NCBI GenBank assembly: GCA_947487765.1
Contig: CANKXO010000001.1
Coordinates: 682,001 to 746,000 of the forward strand
DNA length: 64,000 nt
Direction: 5' to 3'
Source of the DNA: an uncultured Pseudomonadales bacterium
Lineage (GTDB): Bacteria > Pseudomonadota > Gammaproteobacteria > Pseudomonadales > Cellvibrionaceae
Position 1 is the stretch's first letter; each line of letters begins with the position of its first letter. Positions 46,376 to 55,614 of this stretch are shown one piece after another. Below the pieces are notes generated by a model. It did no database searches. It was not told the DNA's origin and saw only the letters and a program-made list of their open reading frames with translations. The position numbers and the translations under genes were made by a program.

Positions 46376-46746
46376 ATGCCTCGATGATATATATTTATTG
46401 GAAACTATATAAAGTATTCAATGTTATGAAGTTTATAGGCATGAAGAGATAATGGGTGGTAAACCGACTGTTGAGTAGAAGAGGGAGTTAAGGTCTGAGT
46501 AATCTCGCCTAGTTGAAAAAGTAAAGGGTAGAAGTGCGGTAGAAGTGCGGTAGAAGAAAGTGTAGTAAAAAATAGTGAATTAAATAACCTATGTAAATAG
46601 CTCTATTCATCACTTCTTTAAAAAGTCGGATATAGCTTCAATTAAAGCTATATCCAGAGTCACAATTACTTATTGTTTTATAATTCAAATACCTTTTCCT
46701 TATTTTCCATATCGAGTATCACCCAAAGCTTGTAGAAGCGCGATCT
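46376..46746. other. Intergenic region between the BCCT and MFS genes, with a short tandem repeat
   Basis: About 370 bases without a gene between two converging genes. It holds two and a half copies of the 11-base unit GTAGAAGTGCG at 46528-46556, and near its right end a hairpin that can terminate the minus-strand MFS gene. I see nothing else that is recognisable. Confidence 0.5.
46620..46655 (-). terminator. Terminator-like hairpin for the minus-strand MFS gene
   Basis: GGATATAGCTT (46628-46638) and AAGCTATATCC (46645-46655) form a perfect 11-base stem with a six-base loop. On the minus strand it is followed by GACTTTTT. The stem is AT-rich, so termination may be only partial. Confidence 0.6.
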
Positions 46747-48516
46747 TTAACTTGTTGTTTTTACCTCATCAGCCGAACAGATTTTAACAAGTTGTAAAAC
46801 GAGTTCGTCTAATTGTTTTTCATTGAAGTCGTAGCGGTCAGCTGGGCGCATGGCTTCTTGTTCTTCAGTTAATAGCTGCATGTAATACTCCCGAATTTGT
46901 GTCGCAGATTCGGGTGCGGCTTCAACAGCAATTTTCGCCATTTCCAGGCGTAATTCAGGGAGTACAGTTCCAATTTCCATTGCGACAGGGACCACTTGTT
47001 CGGGGTACCATCCAGTTAGTTTTCTAATAAGCTCTTGTGCAAGCTCGGGACGTTCGATAACAATTGCACGAGTCACATCTAATATTTGACTGGGTACGGC
47101 CTCACTCATTACTTTATATAATCGTAAGACATCAATGCCTTCAACACTGGCAACAGCGGCAGCGACCTCTGCTCCAAGAGTTGGATTTTCCATAGCAATG
47201 GCACGAGCAAGTCGTACCGCTGTGCCTGGATCTGTTTCTGCAATATGAACGGCCGTTTCTGCTTCAGTACAGGGTTCGTTATGCTCTACATACTCTGTAC
47301 GTGGATCAAGATCGATAGGTGCTGCAGCTACCGAACTTTGCATAACAAAATTATCTTGTTCTTCAACTGGTAGGGGGTCTTTCACTGACATACGATACAT
47401 GACATATAACGCTAGTAGAATTTGAATGACGGCAAGAAAATAAAATAGTGCGGTGCTATCAAAGAGATTCATGATGATAGAGGCAGAGTAGGGGCCAACA
47501 ACACCGCCGATAGAAAAAGCCATTATCATACTGCCCATAGCAGCAAGCATCTGGCTTTGTTTTAATTGGTCAAAAGTTTGAGACATGCTGATGGGATAAA
47601 TACAGCTGATAATTCCACAAGTAATTGTTGTTGCAAGAAATAATGGCCATAACCCTTGTTCAGGGTTAAGTAAGGTAATGCCGAGGTCAGTTGCAGCAGA
47701 AACGATGAGAATAATGAGTAATATACTACCGCGATCAAGGCGATCAGATAAATAACCGACAGGGAACTGCAAAAAGAAGGCCCCAAGAATTGCGATTCCA
47801 ATGTACGTAGATAAAGTAAAGCCAGAAAACCCATAATGTTGGGCAACGACAGGTAAAAGTCCCATAACGGCAGAATAGGTTATTCCTGCAGTGAAACAAC
47901 TAACAACACCCAATGGAGAAATTTTAAAAATAGCTAGTAATGACATCGGCACAACTTCTGTTACTTGCGGCCCCGTATTTTTACTGAGTGCTACCGGTAA
48001 AATGGCAAGACAAAATATAACGCCAGAAATAATAAACAGGCCAGATTCTCCTGGTTCATATAGCCCTATAAAAAATTGCCCTCCAAAAAGCCCAAGTAAA
48101 ATGGTTGCATTGTAGATAGCTAATATGCGTCCTCGAGTTTCTTTTGTTGCACTATCTCCGAACCAACTTTCCATTGTGGCATAGGAGCAAGCGATACAGA
48201 AACCAGTAATGGCTCTCGCTACAGACCAAAGGATAATATTAGAGTCCAGAGCACATGCCAAAATACAGGCAGCCATTAGTGCAAGTGAACCTGAAAAGAG
48301 ACGTATATGCCCGACACGTTTGATCAGATTTTTGCTATACATCGCACCCAGTAACATGCCGATAAAATAAAAGGTGATGATAAGACCGATGGTATCGGTA
48401 TCTAACCCATTAATCTCCATACGAAGAGGCAGAAAGGTATTCGTCAGCCCACTTCCTAAAAGCAAAATAAAGCAGCTGGTAATTAATGGTGTTAAAGATG
48501 TAAAAACTGATAGCAC
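46747..48516 (-). CDS. MFS transporter with a C-terminal cytoplasmic helical-repeat domain
   Basis: The first 375 or so residues form a twelve-helix major facilitator permease (SLTPLITSCFILLLGSGLTNTFLPLRM, CIACSYATMESWFGDSATKETRGRILAIYN, FLQFPVGYLSDRLDRGSILL). The WFG-SA--TRGR motif suggests the YcaD/UMF-like group. An unusual extension of nearly 200 residues follows, with repeating helices of the type ETDPGTAVRLARAIAMENPTLGAEVAAAVA and IERPELAQELIRKLTGWYPEQ, resembling HEAT or ARM repeats. I choose GTG 48516 because GGAGAGAAG lies just before it; the frame extends to GTG 48573. Substrate and role of the extension are unknown. Confidence 0.75.
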   Translation of the reverse strand: MLSVFTSLTPLITSCFILLLGSGLTNTFLPLRMEINGLDTDTIGLIITFYFIGMLLGAMYSKNLIKRVGHIRLFSGSLALMAACILACALDSNIILWSVARAITGFCIACSYATMESWFGDSATKETRGRILAIYNATILLGLFGGQFFIGLYEPGESGLFIISGVIFCLAILPVALSKNTGPQVTEVVPMSLLAIFKISPLGVVSCFTAGITYSAVMGLLPVVAQHYGFSGFTLSTYIGIAILGAFFLQFPVGYLSDRLDRGSILLIILIVSAATDLGITLLNPEQGLWPLFLATTITCGIISCIYPISMSQTFDQLKQSQMLAAMGSMIMAFSIGGVVGPYSASIIMNLFDSTALFYFLAVIQILLALYVMYRMSVKDPLPVEEQDNFVMQSSVAAAPIDLDPRTEYVEHNEPCTEAETAVHIAETDPGTAVRLARAIAMENPTLGAEVAAAVASVEGIDVLRLYKVMSEAVPSQILDVTRAIVIERPELAQELIRKLTGWYPEQVVPVAMEIGTVLPELRLEMAKIAVEAAPESATQIREYYMQLLTEEQEAMRPADRYDFNEKQLDELVLQLVKICSADEVKTTS

Positions 48517-48573
48517 GTTTGGCTTCTCTCCGCCGATGTCATAAACCCTTCGACCGGTACTGTGATTTGTCAC

Positions 48574-48950
48574 TGTGGGAGGGTTATCAATGCCTGTAAG
48601 AATGGTTTGCTAGAAGATACTCTGAAAGTCTAATTACTATAGCAGAAAAATACTGATTACCAGAAGAAAATTCGAAGGGTGGGGCGTGATTTTAACTCTC
48701 TAACACTATTGGTAGGGGTTGATATTGTTTCAGTAACGTTGAAATCTTCCTTGAGTGTTTCCTATTACTGCGGATTATATCTGTTGTCTAACGACTAAAT
48801 AGTCATGGTGAATGTTAAATGAACTAAATGTTATCTCATTACTCTAATTTCAAACGGAGCAATACTGGTGAGTGGGCTATAAACGTAGAGTATAGACATA
48901 AGTTGCATCACTAGATGGCTCAATAAATTACTAAGAGGTTAATTCTGTCT
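48574..48950. other. Intergenic region between divergent MFS and glutaredoxin-like genes
   Basis: About 380 bases without a gene. It must hold the promoters for both divergent genes, but I cannot pick out convincing boxes. No repeats, terminators or small genes are evident. Confidence 0.4.
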
Positions 48951-49565
48951 ATGTCATCTATTAATATCACCGTATTTCGCTGGGCAGGAGAGTGGGGACC
49001 CTTTAAGGTAAAAATTCCTTGTGGGGAATGTTCATTAACCAAGGATGTTATTCAAGATACAATCGAAAATGAACTAGATGGTATTCCTGTTGAGTTAGAT
49101 ATGCGCGATTGGCTCAGCGAATGGTGGAAACCATTGAAAAAAGGTGGCTGGCACGCACCAATTGTCATGGTCGACGGTAAAATTATCAGTCAGGGCCGAG
49201 CCTTAAACCGTGGCATATTGACGGAAGCTGTCATTGAAGCTCATGCAAATCATGCATCGATTGAGGGTAATATCGTTTTTGGAAAAGAAAATTGCCCACA
49301 TTGTAAGCGGGCCAAAAACTACCTAGAGGAAGCCAGTATCCCATTCAAATATTACGATGTTGTGAAAGAGCCCAGAGCATTGTATGAAATGTTGGCCCGT
49401 GTAAAGCCGATCATCGGTGCGAAAACTCCTGTGACTGTCCCTCAAATTTGGCTTGATGGCCAATACATTGGCGGCGCATCAGAATTAAGTGAGCGATTAA
49501 AAGTACAAGTACACCCTAACCCTGATAGAGGGCAATGTTCGTTATCACCGATTGCTGCAAGTTAA
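48951..49565 (+). CDS. Tandem thioredoxin-fold protein with C-terminal glutaredoxin domain
   Basis: A 204-residue protein with two redox-type halves. The N-terminal half (about 1-95) carries a CGEC pair (C24, C27) and a cis-proline-like segment GGWHAPIVMVDGKIISQG, in thioredoxin-fold order. The C-terminal half (about 105-190) is a glutaredoxin with CPHC (C115, C118) and TVPQIWLDGQYIGGASEL. The two halves each have a possible dithiol. No signal peptide is seen, so it is likely cytoplasmic. It stands alone between the MFS gene and the two-component system. The second domain is certain; the first is inference. Confidence 0.72.
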   Translation: MSSINITVFRWAGEWGPFKVKIPCGECSLTKDVIQDTIENELDGIPVELDMRDWLSEWWKPLKKGGWHAPIVMVDGKIISQGRALNRGILTEAVIEAHANHASIEGNIVFGKENCPHCKRAKNYLEEASIPFKYYDVVKEPRALYEMLARVKPIIGAKTPVTVPQIWLDGQYIGGASELSERLKVQVHPNPDRGQCSLSPIAAS

Positions 49566-49580
49566 ACCGCTTGTAGCATT

Positions 49581-50963
49581 TCATTCTTTTGGTCTCATCT
49601 GTATACCATTGAGGCTAACCGTGACTTTTAACCCTTTTAATTGCTCGCTACGGTCCAGCTCAATATGACCTTTATAACGCTTAGCGACTTCGTGGACAAT
49701 ATTCAATCCAAGACCAGCACCATGGGCTACGGTGCCAGGTATTCGGTAAAAGCGCTGTAATATTTTCTGATGGTATTCCTTAGCAATACCTGGCCCCGAA
49801 TCCTCAATTGAAAGAATAACTCTGCCCTCACTATCTTTTTCGCAAGTAATAACAATGGTTAGCCGTTTTTGTTGTTTAGCCCCATGTTGCAGTGAATTAT
49901 CAATTAAATTGCGACAAACCATTTCTAACGCCAAGGCATCGGCATTCACTTCAAGCTTATCTAAGCCTTGCATATGACATTCGCATTCAGAGTGTTGAAT
50001 CAGTAAATCGGATGAGACCTGGCGAATCAATTCACATAGATCAAATGATTCTTCTTGATTTTCGAGGGCCTCTGCATTTTTATTTTTAGCTAGAGTAAGG
50101 AACTGGTTAGCAACGCGTATAGTGCGCGTTGCGGTTACACGAATATTCTTTAATTGCTCGTGTGTTTTATTATCGATAAAATCAACCGTTTGTATTTGTG
50201 CAACTAGAGCAGTGATTGGCGTTCTTAATTCATGGGTGCAAGTATCCAAAAACTGACGTTCTTTTGTTAATTGTTCTTTAATATTGTGAATTAACTGATT
50301 TAATGCTTTGACTAATGGAAATAATTCATCTGTAGAGTTCGTCTCAGGTATTGGCGTTAACTTTTCTGGCGATGCAGCAGATACGCGTTGTGTTAACTGA
50401 CTTAATGGGTTTAAGCCTGATCGAACCGCGTAGTACATTGCAACCATAGCGAAGGAAAAAATAAGTAATAAAGGTAAAAAGATAGCAGCAACTAACCGCC
50501 TCACTACATAGCGCCTTTCAATATCTTTAAAGCCAACTAATACACATGAAGTTTGCCGGCATAGTGTAGTGACTACCCATTGAAATCCGCCCACATCGAT
50601 AGTTGTTGTGTCAGCAGTGCTGGCACTGGTTGGGCGAGGCAACGTAAATGAGCTCTGTTGTAAAACAATATCCTCACCACGCCACCCTAATAACAATAAT
50701 GTTGAGGGTGCGGTTGTTTGAATAGATGAAAATGAAGGTTGCGATACTAATGTTATCCATTCATTCGCTAAAGATCGCGTTTGTTCTTCTAAAAAATCAC
50801 GAGTACTGTCACGAGCAGAAAATTTAGTAAAAATAGCAGCAATAAACCATGTGATGCCAAGTACAACACCAATACGAATTAATAAACGGCGCTTTAGCGA
50901 GGAGGATTGATTTTTGGGATTACGTATCCTATTCCGCGCATCGTTTTGATAAGATTTGGCCAT
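49581..50963 (-). CDS. Two-component sensor histidine kinase
   Basis: A 460-residue inner-membrane kinase. Helix one is at about residues 26-44 after a basic N-terminus, a periplasmic region of about 100 residues contains a cysteine pair (TLCRQTSCVLVG), and a second helix follows (VAAIFLPLLLIFSFAMVAMYYAVR). HAMP-like sequence leads into the HisKA box FLDTCTHELRTPITALVAQ. HATPase boxes are MVCRNLIDNSLQHG (N), SIEDSGPGI (G1) and HGAGLGLNIVHEVA (G2). I take ATG 50963; it overlaps the response regulator gene upstream by 70 bases. A longer frame to 51026 exists but is less plausible. The signal is unknown. Confidence 0.85.
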   Translation of the reverse strand: MAKSYQNDARNRIRNPKNQSSSLKRRLLIRIGVVLGITWFIAAIFTKFSARDSTRDFLEEQTRSLANEWITLVSQPSFSSIQTTAPSTLLLLGWRGEDIVLQQSSFTLPRPTSASTADTTTIDVGGFQWVVTTLCRQTSCVLVGFKDIERRYVVRRLVAAIFLPLLLIFSFAMVAMYYAVRSGLNPLSQLTQRVSAASPEKLTPIPETNSTDELFPLVKALNQLIHNIKEQLTKERQFLDTCTHELRTPITALVAQIQTVDFIDNKTHEQLKNIRVTATRTIRVANQFLTLAKNKNAEALENQEESFDLCELIRQVSSDLLIQHSECECHMQGLDKLEVNADALALEMVCRNLIDNSLQHGAKQQKRLTIVITCEKDSEGRVILSIEDSGPGIAKEYHQKILQRFYRIPGTVAHGAGLGLNIVHEVAKRYKGHIELDRSEQLKGLKVTVSLNGIQMRPKE

Positions 50964-51565
50964 AATTTTTTTCTTAATTGAGAAATATAAACTTCGATCG
51001 TATTTTCTTCGATATCCTGATCCCAACGGTAAAGCGAATCAATAATTTGTTGCTTTGTTTTAACTCTTCCCTGAGATTCCAGTAAGTATTGAAGCAAACG
51101 AAATTGTCGCAAATGTAGATCAAGCGCTTGTTGATTAACCAGTACTTGCATTTGCTCTGGGTCTAATAATAAATCGCCGTATTGTATTACTGGCGCTGAT
51201 CTGCCCATACTGCGCCTTAACAAAGCGCGCACACGAGCAATTAATTCGTCCATGTCAAATGGTTTAGTTAAGTAGTCGTCGGCTCCGCTATCAAGTCCCA
51301 ATACTTTTGCTCTTGGCTCATCTCTAGCGGTCAATACTAAAACAGGTCTCTCGACACCTTGCTGACGTAGTTCTTTTAGAAAATGTAAGCCATCGCCATC
51401 AGGCAAGCCAAGGTCGAGCAAGATGAGCCCTATACTGTTGTCATGGATATATTGTCTGGCACTTTTAATACAGGTGACGTGCTCTATATGTAAGGCGGTA
51501 TGCTTTATCTTTCGAGCAATACCGTCAGCAATCATGGGGTCGTCTTCAACGAGTAATACTTTCAT
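50894..51565 (-). CDS. OmpR/PhoB-family response regulator
   Basis: A 223-residue regulator. The receiver (about 1-115) has LLVEDDPMIADGI, phosphoacceptor D51 in LILLDLGLPDGDG, LTARDE and LTKPFDMDEL. The C-terminal winged helix (about 130-220) has the expected HLRQFRLLQYLLESQGRVKTKQQIIDSLY and VEVYISQLRKKL-type segments and ends MRGIGYVI. Sequence flavour is QseB/PmrA-like. Its end overlaps the start of the partner kinase gene, so the two are coupled. It is preceded by about 220 bases with no gene. Confidence 0.9.
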   Translation of the reverse strand: MKVLLVEDDPMIADGIARKIKHTALHIEHVTCIKSARQYIHDNSIGLILLDLGLPDGDGLHFLKELRQQGVERPVLVLTARDEPRAKVLGLDSGADDYLTKPFDMDELIARVRALLRRSMGRSAPVIQYGDLLLDPEQMQVLVNQQALDLHLRQFRLLQYLLESQGRVKTKQQIIDSLYRWDQDIEENTIEVYISQLRKKLWPNLIKTMRGIGYVIPKINPPR

Positions 51566-51786
51566 TATAAATGTTAGAAATAGTGATTAATGGCGGCTAA
51601 ATAATGATAGGTATCCATTATCATGGGTAAACCTTGCATCAAGCTGATTTTATAGTATTTACAAGACTGCAAATATAAGGAGAAAGTTCATACTGAATAA
51701 TCACCCCTGCTAGATTGTAGTCTTAGTTAATTCATAGACAAATGTATAGAAGGGGTGGGGAAGAGCAGTAATACTGATGTTGTAGG

Positions 51787-52194
51787 TTATTTTTTCTTAG
51801 GCAGGTCGATGACGATTAGAGAAGCCGGTTTATTGGATTTATTCTGAGCCCAATGGTTAGTATCTGCTGTTTCAATCCAGGAATCTCCCTTGAAAAACTC
51901 ACGTTTAATACCGTTACGATGTTCAATAACTTTGCCTTTTTCAACAAACACCAAGCCTGGTCTATTGGCATGTGAGTGTTCGTTAGTCGCACCGCCAGGT
52001 TCGATCGTCACTCGACGCATACGTAAGCTATAGCCCTCCATTGCTGGTATTTGGGCGGCTAATTCATTCTCGTGTAGTTGTTCGGCACTGAAACCATGGG
52101 TCTTTTCCGGTGCTTTTCCTCCGGCAAAAGCAAAAGAACCAAGTGTTAATACACCGGCAAAAAATACCGATGATAATGCGTTTGAGTAATTCAT
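51787..52194 (-). CDS. Periplasmic cupin-domain protein
   Basis: A 135-residue exported protein with a signal peptide (residues 1 to about 24, ending FAFAG) and a single cupin barrel. The metal-binding first motif is visible as EPGGATNEHSHANRPGLVFVEKG. The second is seen as GDSWIETADTNHWAQNKSNKPA, which keeps one histidine. GAGG lies 10 bases before ATG 52194. Proteins like this are often annotated only as cupin domain-containing. Its role is unknown; it starts the run of minus-strand accessory genes. Confidence 0.75.
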   Translation of the reverse strand: MNYSNALSSVFFAGVLTLGSFAFAGGKAPEKTHGFSAEQLHENELAAQIPAMEGYSLRMRRVTIEPGGATNEHSHANRPGLVFVEKGKVIEHRNGIKREFFKGDSWIETADTNHWAQNKSNKPASLIVIDLPKKK

Positions 52195-52299
52195 ATAGGT
52201 GAGCCTCTATTTAAGTAAAACAAGCAATATCACAATATTGCAGAGACCACTCTATAATTCTTACCTGATTTAACACTGATTATTTCCAGCGAATAATAC

Positions 52300-52722
52300 T
52301 TATTGTGGTTGTTTATCAAATATTTTGACATTGTCGGGTATCTGACACCATTCTTGTTTTTCACTTACCCATACATGGGCTGATGGTTCAAAAATGGAGT
52401 CATCGGGGAGGCCCGTGGGTTTCAACTTCAACTTAATTGTTGCCGTATCATCAGGATTATAATGATAAATTCTATTCCCGCATGCCGGGCAAAATTTTGC
52501 GGCGTTGGTATTTCCGCTATCTGCCAAGCGGCTCCATTCTTTTAATTCGCCTTTGAACTTAATAGTGTTACTGGCAATAACAGCGGTAACGCTATAAGGG
52601 CTGGTCGATAGTTTTTGGCATTCCTGGCAATGGCAGGCAAAGACGTTAATGGGCGCTTCATGTAATGTGTATTGTACTTGTCCGCATTGGCAAGCGGCTT
52701 TAATGGGGAATTGTACTTTCAT
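52300..52722 (-). CDS. GFA family (glutathione-dependent formaldehyde-activating enzyme-like) protein
   Basis: A 140-residue zinc protein of the CENP-V/GFA fold. The metal-binding cysteines are seen in ACQCGQVQY, FACHCQECQKLS and FCPACGNRIYHY, the standard arrangement. Despite the family name, most members have no proven role in formaldehyde metabolism, and I infer none here. It stands alone, about 110 bases from each neighbour, in the accessory stretch. Confidence 0.87.
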   Translation of the reverse strand: MKVQFPIKAACQCGQVQYTLHEAPINVFACHCQECQKLSTSPYSVTAVIASNTIKFKGELKEWSRLADSGNTNAAKFCPACGNRIYHYNPDDTATIKLKLKPTGLPDDSIFEPSAHVWVSEKQEWCQIPDNVKIFDKQPQ

Positions 52723-52834
52723 GATATTTACTCTACTGATGTATCCTTAAGTAATTGTTATCGGCCTTTAGTTTAATATCATTTCCGAGCGAGAAAGATT
52801 AGTCATTTTGTGTATTATAGGGTGGCTTATAAAG

Positions 52835-53368
52835 CTATCGTATCATACCCAGCATAAGGTAACTGGCAACACCATACATCGCAATAAGGCTCAGTGTCAT
52901 AAAGGCTCCACGTAGATTATCTTTACCGTATAAATAACTGTAGGTATAACCTAAACGAGCTAATGCAAAACCTATTGTCCAAATATAAACTGTATTTTCT
53001 GGTGGTGTGCTGAATACAAAAGGGATTAGTAGTAAGAGGAAATAAACCGTATTTTCTGTAGTATTTCGATGGGCATTGTGAGTTCGATCAAGCTCTTGTT
53101 TCGCTGTTTGTGAAATAGTGTCGGAGCGAGAACCGCTAGCCTGCCATTCTTCAGGGGTTGCATACAGCCTGTACTTAACTCGTACTAGCTCGGTGGCTGT
53201 CATCAGCCACGAATGATTAATGACAAATAATACAGCAGTGATCGCAATTGCATAAGTAATCGGTGTTGATGGCATACTCACTTTTATACTATTAATATCC
53301 AACAAAAGTAAGTTAAGCAAGATGGATATACAAAGAACACCAAAAGGGTATGCAATAATAATTTTCAT
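52835..53368 (-). CDS. MAPEG family membrane protein
   Basis: A membrane protein of about 177 residues with four hydrophobic segments. The family-like features are RVKYRLYATPEEW, LDRTHNAHRNTTENTVYFLLLLIPFVFS, FALARLGYTYSYLYGKDNLRGA and the last helix. MAPEG proteins are related to microsomal glutathione transferases. I use ATG 53368 (KIIIAYPFGVLCISIL follows), which makes the first helix begin at the N-terminus; the frame extends to ATG 53413 but that leader is polar and has no ribosome site. Substrate unknown. Confidence 0.72.
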   Translation of the reverse strand: MKIIIAYPFGVLCISILLNLLLLDINSIKVSMPSTPITYAIAITAVLFVINHSWLMTATELVRVKYRLYATPEEWQASGSRSDTISQTAKQELDRTHNAHRNTTENTVYFLLLLIPFVFSTPPENTVYIWTIGFALARLGYTYSYLYGKDNLRGAFMTLSLIAMYGVASYLMLGMIR

Positions 53369-53493
53369 TGCTTTAATTTTTTTATTGTTTAATTTAGGCA
53401 AATAACACCTCATTGGATAATTTAAATCAAAATTAATCTACAAAGAATTGTGAATATAATTTACGATACAATATATACCCGTATAATAATAGT

Positions 53494-53516
53494 AAAAAAG
53501 CGCCGTTGTTGACGCT
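53494..53516 (-). terminator. Terminator after the minus-strand gene at 53543
   Basis: On the minus strand, AGCGTC (53516-53511) pairs with GGCGCT (53504-53499), with one wobble and a six-base loop, followed by a T-run. Confidence 0.75.
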
Positions 53517-53542
53517 ATATTGGTGTGATACTAGCCCATGAA

Positions 53543-54520
53543 TTATGGCCATAGTTGGGTAGGGTAAGCCGTTTCGCAAGCTCCGAATTCAAATGCTTCT
53601 TCGCCTATTTGGTAAAATTCACTTATGTTTTTATTGCCATTACGGTTTAGGTTGCAGGAGTGATATTTGGCCTTGACACCTTTGCGTGAATTAGCGATAT
53701 GAAAACAATCCACTAATGCGACTATCGCCTGTGAGTTTTCATCATCTTCAGCATTATCGTATAAACCGGCATAAATGTATGACAATATTCCAGTATGAAC
53801 CAAGTCAATTTCTTTTGGGAACTCAAAACCAATAAAAAAATTTCTACCGTCGATGCAAGAAAAACAAAGATACTTTAAAAGCTCTGGATTTCCTTTAATG
53901 TTTTCGTTTTCTCCGTAATGACGAGGTACGAATTTGATGCTGCTAGGGAAATTTGGGTTTTTTCTACCATTTTTTTCCATCATGGAATTCATTATTTGTG
54001 TGACATTGTTTAGAGTGTCTTCGCTATGATTTTCTTTAATGAGGCAATCTATCGAATCATATAATTCCTGAATATCTTTCTTTCTAGAAAAATTTATTTT
54101 AACTAATAGAATGTTTTCTTCTGTGTGTTCATCATAAAATCTTTTCTCTGGAGTATCTTTTCCTTTTTCTAAAAATTCATCGAGCTCTTCTTTTTTTCCG
54201 ATAAATGTTAACTTTTTATTAAACAATATGTAATAAAATTTATCGCCAGTGGTGTCTAGTTCTAACTTGACGTAAGGTATTTCATCTGAAGGTAAGGTGT
54301 CTATATATTTTAAAGCAAGTAAAAGGCCTTTGTTATCGTCGACAGATTTAGGCCACATATCAATTTTATATTGGTTTGTTATCTTATCTCTTCCGCCACT
54401 TATTTCATTGATGCCAATATCTGCTTTTTTATACGCAGCTTCTACTTTGTTAATATGTTTTTTAATTTCATTTTTTTCTTTTTGCGAATAAAAATAAAAA
54501 GTTAATCTATCTTCTGCCAT
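53543..54520 (-). CDS. Uncharacterised 325-residue hydrophilic protein
   Basis: I do not recognise this protein. It is rich in lysine, glutamate, asparagine and isoleucine, with no signal peptide or membrane helix, so it is probably cytoplasmic. It starts MAEDRLTFYFYSQKEKNEIKK and looks like an alpha/beta protein; the C-terminal third contains GRNFFIGFEFPKE and VALVDCFHIANSRKG. Codon use is more AT-rich than in the core genes, which fits recent acquisition. It is followed by a terminator and preceded by the zinc-ribbon gene at 54581 on the same strand, 60 bases away, so the two probably form a unit. AAAGAG precedes the ATG. Confidence 0.55.
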   Translation of the reverse strand: MAEDRLTFYFYSQKEKNEIKKHINKVEAAYKKADIGINEISGGRDKITNQYKIDMWPKSVDDNKGLLLALKYIDTLPSDEIPYVKLELDTTGDKFYYILFNKKLTFIGKKEELDEFLEKGKDTPEKRFYDEHTEENILLVKINFSRKKDIQELYDSIDCLIKENHSEDTLNNVTQIMNSMMEKNGRKNPNFPSSIKFVPRHYGENENIKGNPELLKYLCFSCIDGRNFFIGFEFPKEIDLVHTGILSYIYAGLYDNAEDDENSQAIVALVDCFHIANSRKGVKAKYHSCNLNRNGNKNISEFYQIGEEAFEFGACETAYPTQLWP

Positions 54521-54580
54521 AAAAATATACTCTTTCTGATGTGATGTTGATTTTACAATGGTAAGTGTATTTGGTGATTT

Positions 54581-55417
54581 TTACTGGTCTCGCCAGCTTT
54601 TAAAGCAAGTAGGGCATTGCTTAGCTTTTTCAGATCTAAGAGAGCTGCCACAATAAGGACATTTGGTGATTGTCTCAAGTGACTCTACGGGGCGACCATA
54701 CATGCGAGGGTTGATTTTTGACATTTTTTCAATATTGAATGAAAAGCCTATCTGGGTAGGGCGCTTGGCAAACGAAACATATTTCCCTTCTAACTTCCCT
54801 CTCTCAAAAGAGGCATGAAATTCAGTTATATTTTCGAAATCATCAGAAAGTAGTCTGAGCAGTTCTCCTTTACCTTTGTAATAAAACGTCTCATTGTTGT
54901 TTGTAATGAACTTCATGAGTGTATTTTCGTAAATGTCACCAAAATTTTCATGAGATAGTAAGGTTGCTCTAACTTGAACTCGCCCTACTGGTAGAAATAA
55001 ATGTTTGTTTATTTCTATATCTTTCTTGCTTAAAGGTTTTTCAGGTTTTCCACTTTCATAGTTTTTTTTGTTGACCCTTCTTCCATTTAAAAAATAGTAA
55101 GACGAACCGCCTTCGTCCCATTGCTCTCTTATATAAATTTTAGGGGCGCCTAAGTTTGCGAGTGACGCTGCAAACCAAACTACAGGCTCGGTTCGGCCTG
55201 TATAGGCTTGTATTATTACACAGTTCTTCTTTCGACTTATTTCGTCAATATCGAGGATATTGTGATCACCGTGATTTTCTATCTCATGCAAAGAATTTAT
55301 TGTTTTTGTTAGATCATGATTATGCTCTTTAGCCGCTAATCGTAGTTTTTTTATAACGCTTTTTGCAACAGATTCGTTTGTGAAATATGCTCGGATGGTA
55401 ATGTCCACTTGACTCAT
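54581..55417 (-). CDS. Uncharacterised 278-residue protein with C-terminal zinc ribbon
   Basis: I do not recognise the family with certainty. The C-terminus has a clear zinc ribbon: CPYCGSS then CPTCFKSW, 15 residues between the pairs. The N-terminal 130 residues look like an alpha/beta domain (VDITIRAYFTNESVAKSVIKKL, VVWFAASLANLGAPKIYIREQWDEGGSSYYFLNGRR). The middle segment VQVRATLLSHENFGDIYENTLMKF resembles short beta-barrel segments seen beside zinc ribbons in nucleic-acid enzymes. That is a weak impression only. AAGGAG lies 11 bases before the ATG. It lies directly upstream of the gene at 53543 on the same strand. Confidence 0.55.
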   Translation of the reverse strand: MSQVDITIRAYFTNESVAKSVIKKLRLAAKEHNHDLTKTINSLHEIENHGDHNILDIDEISRKKNCVIIQAYTGRTEPVVWFAASLANLGAPKIYIREQWDEGGSSYYFLNGRRVNKKNYESGKPEKPLSKKDIEINKHLFLPVGRVQVRATLLSHENFGDIYENTLMKFITNNNETFYYKGKGELLRLLSDDFENITEFHASFERGKLEGKYVSFAKRPTQIGFSFNIEKMSKINPRMYGRPVESLETITKCPYCGSSLRSEKAKQCPTCFKSWRDQ

Positions 55418-55614
55418 TTAAGTGTTGCTCCTTATGCTTGAGTTGCATGCATCTGACGAGCCACATCATATTTTTTCATTTGTTGTTAATTGAAAAATAC
55501 AGCTTATCTTCTGTCATTTTGATCACGCCAGACCTTTAATTTAAATTAATTTTCTAGTTCCAATAACAAGTGAAATTAGGCTTGGTAAAAGTAGGAATAA
55601 ACTAACGTCTACAG

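Noticed and set aside
46528-46556. Short tandem repeat as a CRISPR or attachment site
   Set aside because: Only two and a half copies of an 11-base unit with no spacers; a simple tandem duplication.
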